DNA of 64,000 bases, taken from contig NC_014136.1 in NCBI RefSeq assembly GCF_000092505.1, positions 1,194,501-1,258,500 on the forward strand. The letters are read 5' to 3'. The position numbers were made by a program, and so were the translations under genes. The first letter of the stretch is position 1. The number at the start of each line of letters is the position of its first letter. Below the pieces are notes generated by a model. That model ran no database searches, was not told the DNA's origin, and saw nothing but the letters and a program-made list of their open reading frames with translations. The stretch comes from Leuconostoc kimchii IMSNU 11154 (lineage in GTDB: Bacteria > Bacillota > Bacilli > Lactobacillales > Lactobacillaceae). Of the stretch, positions 62,603 through 64,000 are shown piece after piece.

Positions 62603-62753
62603 AAATATTAAGGAAGAGTAAAGGGGAAATAAATAAAGCGAATGTAAAAAAGAAAGGAAGGGGAAAAAGAGGGGTAAAAGACGAACGGTAATCAGTAAAG
62701 TGGCGGTTAAAGAAAGAGAAAAGCGATAGGATAAAAAAGGGGAGCGAAAGTAG
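62603..62753 (+). other. Purine-rich tract upstream of the rRNA promoters
   Basis: About 150 bases of the plus strand consist very largely of A and G (for example AAGAAAGGAAGGGGAAAAAG around 62648-62667), with few pyrimidines. It has no coding frame. It lies directly upstream of the first rRNA promoter, where UP elements or strand-asymmetric structures could matter. Confidence 0.6.
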
Positions 62754-62782
62754 TTGACGGGTGGGGAAAAAGTTGGTATATT
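62754..62782 (+). promoter_or_regulatory. rRNA promoter P1
   Basis: TTGACG (62754-62759), 17-base spacer, TATATT (62777-62782), about 320 bases before mature 16S. Confidence 0.85.
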
Positions 62783-62861
62783 AATATATGTTCTTACGAA
62801 GGACGCGAGGCGATAGAGGCAACTAATTCAAGAAGTTCTGAGAAAGAGTTAAAAGAAGTAG

Positions 62862-62890
62862 TTGACAAAGCGAGTTGAGCGTGGTAAGAT
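62862..62890 (+). promoter_or_regulatory. rRNA promoter P2
   Basis: TTGACA (62862-62867), 17-base spacer, TAAGAT (62885-62890). It is in tandem with P1, 108 bases downstream, a usual design for rRNA operons. The leader of about 200 bases that follows holds antitermination/processing sequences I cannot delimit, and a 16-base palindrome at 63081-63096. Confidence 0.85.
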
Positions 62891-63095
62891 AATATAGTTG
62901 TCTCAGCGACAACAAGTAGCACATTGAAAACTGAACAAAACTTTGAACAAACGAATCTGTCGCTGTTACGAGAGTAACAGAAACAAATTTGCGAAGTCAA
63001 TTCGTAACAAACAATAAACGGATAGTCGTTATAGAGATATAGCAATTAGTCAGTTTAATCGAAGAGTACATCTTCAAACAATGAATTTAAATTCA

Positions 63096-64000
<905 letters not shown>

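Overview
The window is chromosomal DNA from a low-GC Gram-positive lactic acid bacterium, most probably Leuconostoc. The partial 16S rRNA at the right end has the signature I associate with that genus. Species cannot be settled from memory alone. Other traits that fit are very AT-rich intergenic DNA, strong AGGAGG ribosome sites, cre boxes, a methionine T-box, a class II bacteriocin locus and a pectate lyase.

Layout. At 1-5.4 kb are the tail of a medium-chain dehydrogenase, an L-2-hydroxyacid dehydrogenase, a three-gene ABC importer (probably tryptophan) and a divergent metal transporter/ArsR regulator pair. The importer leader encodes a 15-residue peptide with tandem Trp codons followed by a terminator, so it looks like ribosome-mediated attenuation. 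The importer's 3' terminator is a 48-bp perfect palindrome with an exact parS (ParB site) at its centre. At 5.5-13.3 kb, all on the minus strand, are an alpha-glucoside operon (MFS, GH31 glycosidase, RpiR regulator, cre site), a secreted pectate lyase and an amino acid permease.

At 13.5-22.2 kb lies a quorum-sensing class II bacteriocin locus. It has a double-glycine bacteriocin precursor (18584), small membrane proteins that are candidate immunity proteins, a C39-peptidase ABC exporter with its accessory protein, a LytTR response regulator with a seven-helix histidine kinase, and a 37-codon pheromone precursor (22025). Four copies of a direct repeat, all with a 21-bp period, mark the likely pheromone-responsive promoters. 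Each stands before a different transcription unit, which ties the locus into one regulon.

At 22.2-32 kb are a paired fluoride channel, DegV, hemolysin III, tRNA-Lys, UppP, and a methionine T-box unit with two tandem URO-D-like (probable Zn-dependent methyltransferase) proteins and a polar amino acid ABC importer. At 32-37 kb are NAD(P)HX epimerase, an alpha-carbonic anhydrase, RF3, an unexplained cre-controlled short transcript and a uracil permease with an unusual structured ribosome-site spacer. At 37-44 kb is the complete F1Fo ATP synthase operon (BEFHAGDC) with an odd 299-bp gap before atpD. At 44.4-49.6 kb are a phosphonate-type ABC importer and a 5'-nucleotidase-like enzyme. At 49.7-62.6 kb are a LysM/Apf-like secreted protein, an old-yellow-enzyme homologue, tRNA-Glu, HelD, a pantothenate kinase, a DHA2 drug exporter with its DUF4811 partner, a GtfA/GtfB-like glycosyltransferase pair, pgk and cysS. 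The window closes with tandem rRNA promoters behind a purine-rich tract and the first ~900 bases of 16S rRNA.

The features most worth study are the Trp-codon leader attenuator, the four-site bacteriocin regulon with its pheromone, the parS inside a terminator, the Met T-box methyltransferase cluster and the cre-driven RNA upstream of the uracil permease. No CRISPR array, prophage or insertion sequence was recognised.
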